DNA of 64,000 nucleotides. It comes from CADEDH01 sp965216205. GTDB lineage: Bacteria > Actinomycetota > Acidimicrobiia > Acidimicrobiales > SZUA-35. The translations under genes and the position numbers were made by a program. The stretch is taken from NCBI GenBank assembly GCA_965216205.1, contig OZ244139.1, forward strand, positions 5,704,001-5,768,000, in the 5' to 3' direction. The number at the start of each line of letters is the position of its first letter. Positions within the stretch are counted from its first letter, which is position 1. The notes below the pieces were generated by a model, which did not search any database, was not told the DNA's origin, and was given only the letters and a program-made list of their open reading frames with translations. Below are positions 60,789 through 64,000 of the stretch, piece after piece.

Positions 60789-61579
60789 TCAGCTCGTGTG
60801 GGAGAGGACGAGCCGGTAGCCCATGTCGAACCGGTCCTCGGTCCGGAGCCAGCCGTGCCGCCGGTCCCAGTCGCCCGACTCGATCGCGCCCCGAAGTCGG
60901 GCGGTGTCGGTGGCGAGGGCCGTCGGGTCGAGGCGGGCCAGGGTCGACATGCCGCCCTGCACGGCCGGGTCGAGGTAGCGCTCGGGTCGGTTCCAGTAGG
61001 CGCCGCTGAACCCGTCGGTGCAATCTGGCGGCACCCACAGCACCCGCACCTCATCGACGGTGAGCCATCGGGCGATCGTGGCGGGCGAGGGCGCGTCGTC
61101 TTCCCATGGCGCCGTCCGCAGCGCGGGGAAGTAGTCGAGCAGCCACATCCGTGACGCCACCACCCGGTCGTAGACGAGCGACACCTGGCGACCCGACACC
61201 CGCCCGAGCTCTCGGAGACCGAGGTCGCGGTCGGTCCAGTGGTGGATGGTGAAGATCGCCGTGGCCACGGCGAACGCGTCGTCGGGGAACGGGAGGTGCT
61301 CGGCGACCGCCCGTACCGCCGGATGGCGGTTCGTCCGCTGGATCAGCATCGCTGGCGACGGCTCCACCGCCGTCACCGGACGATCGGGCGGCTCGTAGTT
61401 GCCGGTGCCCGCCCCGATGTTCACGATCGACTCGGTGAGGGCACCGCTGCCCCCGTCGACGATCGCCGCCTCGATCTGGGACGCGATGCGGGGATCGGCC
61501 CGCCGGGCGGCGGCGTAGCCCTGTCCGATCGTCTCGTAGAGCGCTTCGGGTCTGGCGGCGAAGTCGGCTATCCGCTCAC
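60789..61579 (-). pseudogene. Class I SAM methyltransferase with probable 5' frameshift
   Basis: The domain is intact from NIGAGTGNYEPPD (motif I) through FTIHHWTDRDLGLRELGRV to MGYRLVLSHTS. Homologues continue upstream, and such sequence is present (DFAARPEALYETIGQGY), but that frame has no ATG, GTG or TTG before a stop. A GTG at 61579 reads GTG AGC GGA TAG; one added base would put it in frame with ADFAARPE. So a one-base loss near 61572 is likely, unless the enzyme begins at the internal GTG at 61424 or uses a rare start. It may be translated poorly or be newly inactive. Confidence 0.6.
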
Positions 61580-61593
61580 CCTACGGCCACCAC

Positions 61594-61599
61594 TACGCT
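61594..61599 (+). promoter_or_regulatory. -10 element of the 61608 amidohydrolase gene
   Basis: TACGCT lies 8 nt before the ATG at 61608, again a near-leaderless arrangement. It sits only about 15 bp from the start of the divergent methyltransferase gene. Confidence 0.4.
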
Positions 61600-61607
61600 C
61601 GCCGTCC

Positions 61608-63248
61608 ATGGCTGACATCACCGTGTTCACCGCCCGGCGGGTCCGCACCATGGAACCGTCGATGCCCACCGCGGAGGCGGTGGCGGTCCGCGACGGTCGC
61701 ATCGTGGAGGTCGGCACGCTCGAGACCCTGCGCCCGTGGCTCGACGCCCACGACCACGAGATCGACGACACCTTCGCCGACCACGTGATCATGCCCGGCC
61801 TGATCGACCCCCACCTCCACCCGTCGATGGCGGCGATCCTCCTGCCGATGTCGTTCACCACCGCCACCGACTGGAGCCTCCCGTGGGAGCAGGTGGGAGC
61901 GGTCGCCACCCGGGTCGAGCTGCTCGACCGCCTCGAGCGGCTCAACCGGGACCTCGACCCCGACGAGCCCCTCTTCGCCTGGGGGCACCATCCGCTGTGG
62001 CACGGCGACGTCGACCGGGAACAGCTCAACGCGATCTCCTCGACCCGGCCGATCGTGGTGTGGCACCGGGGTTACCACTCCTTCATCGTCAACGACGCCT
62101 GCTACCGGTGGATGGGGATCGACATGGACGCCGCCCATCGTCACCCGCAGGTCGACGTTGACCGCGGTGCGTTCTTCGAGACCGGCCTCGGCTTCGGCTA
62201 CCGCTACCTCAACCCGTTCATCCTCGGCACCGAACGGTTCCGGGCCGGCCTCGACCGGATGCGGCAGGTGATCCACCACGGTGGGCAGACCACGATCGGC
62301 GACGCCGCGTTCGGCATGTACGGCTTCGAGCAGGAGTGGGACCACCTCACCGCGGTGATGGAGCGACCCGACACGCCGTTCCGGATGCAGCTCCTGCCGT
62401 TCGCCATGGGTCCGCAGGGCGACGAGCGGAGCGACGCCGAGATGGTGGCGCGGTTCCTCGCGCTGCCCGAGCGGAACACCCACCGGCTCCGGTTCAGCGA
62501 CCACGTGAAGATGTTCGCCGACGGTGGCTTCTTCGCCGAGCTGTTCCAACTCGGCTTCCCCGGCCACCTCGACGGGCGCCACGGGGAGTGGATGACCCCA
62601 CCCGAGCGGTTCGAGGAGATCGCCCGGGCGCTGTGGAACGCCGGCTTGAAGATCCACGTGCACTGCTCCGGCGACAACGGCGTCGCCCTCACACTCCGCA
62701 CCCTGGAGCGACTGCAGTGGGAGCGACCCCGGTTCGACCACCGGTTCACCTTCGAGCACTTCGGCGTGTCGCGGCCCCAGCAGGTCGACAAGCTCGCCGC
62801 GCTGGGGGCCCAGGCGTCGGTGCAGGTGTACTACGTGCACGAGCTGTCCCGGGCGTTCGCCGAGCACACCCTCGGTCACGAGCGGGCGTCGCAGATGTCG
62901 CGGGTCGGGTCGTTGGAGCGGGCCGGGGTGCGCTTCGCCGTCCACTCCGACTTCACCATGGCCCCCGCCCGCCCCCTCAACAACGCCTGGGTGGCGGCCA
63001 ACCGGATCAACCTCGACGGGGAGGTGATGGCTCCGAACGAGCGGGCGTCGCTCGACGCCGCGGTCAAGGCGATCACGATCAACGCCGCCTACATGCTCGG
63101 CCTCGAAGACGAGGTCGGTTCGCTCCGGGCGGGCAAGACGGCCGACTTCACGATCCTCGGCGCCGACCCCTACGACGTCGGCGTCGAGGCCCTGCGCGAC
63201 ATTCCGATCTGGGGCACCGTCTTCGAAGGCACCAAGTTCCCGATCTGA
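61608..63248 (+). CDS. YtcJ-like amidohydrolase family protein
   Basis: A 546-residue protein. The N-terminal beta domain (ITVFTARRVRTMEPSMPTAEA) is followed by VIMPGLIDPHLHPSM with the HxH motif, and KIHVHCSGDNGVALTLRTLE and FEHFGVSRPQQVDKL as the usual later His positions. FAVHSDFTMAPARPL bears the last Asp. YtcJ-type enzymes are presumed N-acyl or aryl amidases, and few are characterised. The upstream in-frame sequence belongs to the opposite-strand methyltransferase, so the ATG at 61608 is used. Confidence 0.88.
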   Translation: MADITVFTARRVRTMEPSMPTAEAVAVRDGRIVEVGTLETLRPWLDAHDHEIDDTFADHVIMPGLIDPHLHPSMAAILLPMSFTTATDWSLPWEQVGAVATRVELLDRLERLNRDLDPDEPLFAWGHHPLWHGDVDREQLNAISSTRPIVVWHRGYHSFIVNDACYRWMGIDMDAAHRHPQVDVDRGAFFETGLGFGYRYLNPFILGTERFRAGLDRMRQVIHHGGQTTIGDAAFGMYGFEQEWDHLTAVMERPDTPFRMQLLPFAMGPQGDERSDAEMVARFLALPERNTHRLRFSDHVKMFADGGFFAELFQLGFPGHLDGRHGEWMTPPERFEEIARALWNAGLKIHVHCSGDNGVALTLRTLERLQWERPRFDHRFTFEHFGVSRPQQVDKLAALGAQASVQVYYVHELSRAFAEHTLGHERASQMSRVGSLERAGVRFAVHSDFTMAPARPLNNAWVAANRINLDGEVMAPNERASLDAAVKAITINAAYMLGLEDEVGSLRAGKTADFTILGADPYDVGVEALRDIPIWGTVFEGTKFPI

Positions 63249-63250
63249 GC

Positions 63251-63374
63251 GCAGGGTGACGTGATGACAGGGTGACGTGATGACAGGGTGACGTGATGAC
63301 AGGGTGACGTGATGACAGGGTGACGTGATGACAGGGTGACGTCATGACAGGGTGTTGGTGACAGGGTGTCCGTA
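63251..63374. repeat. 16-bp tandem repeat array upstream of the cobW-like gene
   Basis: CAGGGTGACGTGATGA is repeated with a 16-bp period at 63251, 63267, 63283, 63299 and 63315, then a sixth unit with GACGTCAT, and two shorter degenerate units (63347, 63361). The sequence between repeats is constant, so there are no spacers as in CRISPR. The array ends 11 bp before the CobW-like start codon, so it occupies its promoter region. Confidence 0.95.
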
Positions 63375-63385
63375 GATCCGGGGGG

Positions 63386-64000
63386 TGTGCCGGTCACCGT
63401 CATCGGGGGGTACCTGGGGGCGGGGAAGACCACGCTGCTCAACCGGCTCCTCGCCGGCGACCACGGTCGGCGACTCGCCGTGCTCGTCAACGACTTCGGC
63501 TCGGTCAACATCGACGCCGAGCTGATCGCCAGCCACGACGGCGACACCCTCACCCTCGAGAACGGCTGCATCTGTTGCTCGATCGCCGACGCCCTCGGCG
63601 ACGCACTCGATCGGGTCCTCGCCACCGACCCGGCGCCCGACCAGATCGTGGTGGAGGCGAGCGGCGTGGCCGACCCGGCCAAGATCGCCCACTATGGGCG
63701 AGGCTGGCCGGGTTGCCGCCTCGACGCGGTCGTGGTCCTGGCCGACACCGAAGCGATCCGCGGCCAAGCCAGCGACGAGTTCGTCGGCGATCTGGTGATC
63801 CGCCAGGTCCAGGCCGCCGACGTGGTGGTCCTCACCAAGACCGATCTGGTGAGCACCGAGACGGTCGATGGGGTACGAGCCTGGGTCATCGATCGCACCA
63901 CGCCGTCCGGCGCCAGCCCGACGGTCCTCGGCGCGGCGCACGGCCAACTCGACCCTGCTCTGCTCCTCGATCCGGACATCGGCGATCCCGACCCCGGCCC
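63386..64000 (+). CDS. CobW/COG0523-family GTPase, 3' truncated
   Basis: The GTG at 63386 opens VPVTVIGGYLGAGKTTLLNRL, a P-loop typical of CobW/YjiA proteins; a GTG at 63365 is an alternative. The CXCC metal motif is NGCICCSIADAL, and the base-recognition motif VLTKTDL is present. These GTPases deliver zinc, nickel or cobalt to enzymes. The frame continues past the window end after about 205 residues. It follows the tandem array and may depend on it for expression. The YtcJ-like amidohydrolase upstream might be its metal client; this is inference. Confidence 0.9.

Noticed and set aside
63251..63374. CRISPR-like array
   Set aside because: The 16-bp units follow each other without variable spacers and no cas gene is present; it is a simple tandem repeat.
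1..64000. tRNA, rRNA, tmRNA or RNase P RNA genes
   Set aside because: I looked in all intergenic gaps, especially 6587-7391, and found no CCA-ended cloverleaf or conserved RNA motif; a covariance-model search would be decisive.
1..64000. Prophage, integrase or insertion sequence
   Set aside because: No transposase or integrase signature and no flanking long inverted repeats were found; the only decay signs are the sulP and nucleotidyltransferase relics.

Overview
The window is about 70% GC, carries densely packed genes on both strands, and contains no rRNA, tRNA, phage or insertion-sequence gene that I could recognise. The gene content points to a high-GC actinobacterium, most probably class Acidimicrobiia. 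The supporting evidence is a conservon-type signalling operon, a PASTA Ser/Thr kinase, several F420/flavin LLM-type oxidoreductases, an NDMA-dependent (mycofactocin-type) alcohol dehydrogenase, a HAIR/HspR-type heat-shock operator, and many predicted leaderless promoters (TAnnnT 6-8 nt before a start codon). The class assignment is inference.

Layout. 1-2234: truncated ABC solute-binding lipoprotein and a class III extradiol dioxygenase. 2266-6586: thioesterase, YegP-like protein, disulfide oxidoreductase, Eis-type acetyltransferase and a methyltransferase. 6587-7391: an 800-bp low-GC, hairpin-rich region without a credible gene, holding a cluster of DnaA-box-like 9-mers. 7392-13033: coiled-coil protein, then a five-gene minus-strand signalling operon (histidine-kinase-like ATPase, Roadblock, DUF742, small GTPase, degenerate GGDEF-EAL). 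13271-20847: site-2 protease, deaminase, PASTA kinase, Bcp peroxiredoxin, lipoprotein, LLM oxidoreductase, DRGxR-type dehalogenase-like hydrolase and a basic coiled-coil protein. 20879-26922: catabolic block with LLM oxidoreductase, alcohol dehydrogenase (with a possible coupled leader peptide), a thiolase-fold protein lacking the nucleophilic Cys plus its DUF35 partner, a CDGSH/4Fe-4S fusion, an NTF2-like protein and an enoyl-CoA hydratase. 26997-30678: an ACT-(His-Gly)n-methyltransferase fusion, BipA/TypA and an SRPBCC protein.

30687-39064: stress and transport block. A TetR gene diverges from a three-gene small heat-shock operon behind a near-consensus HAIR. A second TetR with a textbook 10-bp-arm operator overlaps a heterodimeric ABC exporter, followed by a KhtT/KhtU-like K+/H+ antiporter. 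39039-42453: hydroxyacid dehydrogenase, EthD-repeat protein, SDR and a conserved actinobacterial hypothetical. 42538-44820: GntR regulator, a collapsed SulP permease relic and two rhodaneses. 44968-52746: LLM oxidoreductase, methyltransferase, two deacetylase-like paralogues, a DUF4331-DUF4214 fusion and a TPR protein. 52795-56818: FeS photolyase and a double CaiB/BaiF CoA-transferase. 57095-57651: a decayed two-gene toxin-antitoxin-like unit. 57671-64000: TauD-type dioxygenase, two amidohydrolases, a frameshifted methyltransferase, complex repeat clusters and a truncated CobW GTPase.

The most notable non-genic signals are a 28-bp intergenic repeat present three times with at most one difference from consensus, all beside catabolic genes; a 16-bp tandem array before the cobW-like gene; a 63-bp tandem repeat at 60633-60757; and the structured 6.6-7.4 kb island. 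The window looks like an ordinary chromosome segment with local gene decay. I found no complete new defence or mobile system.
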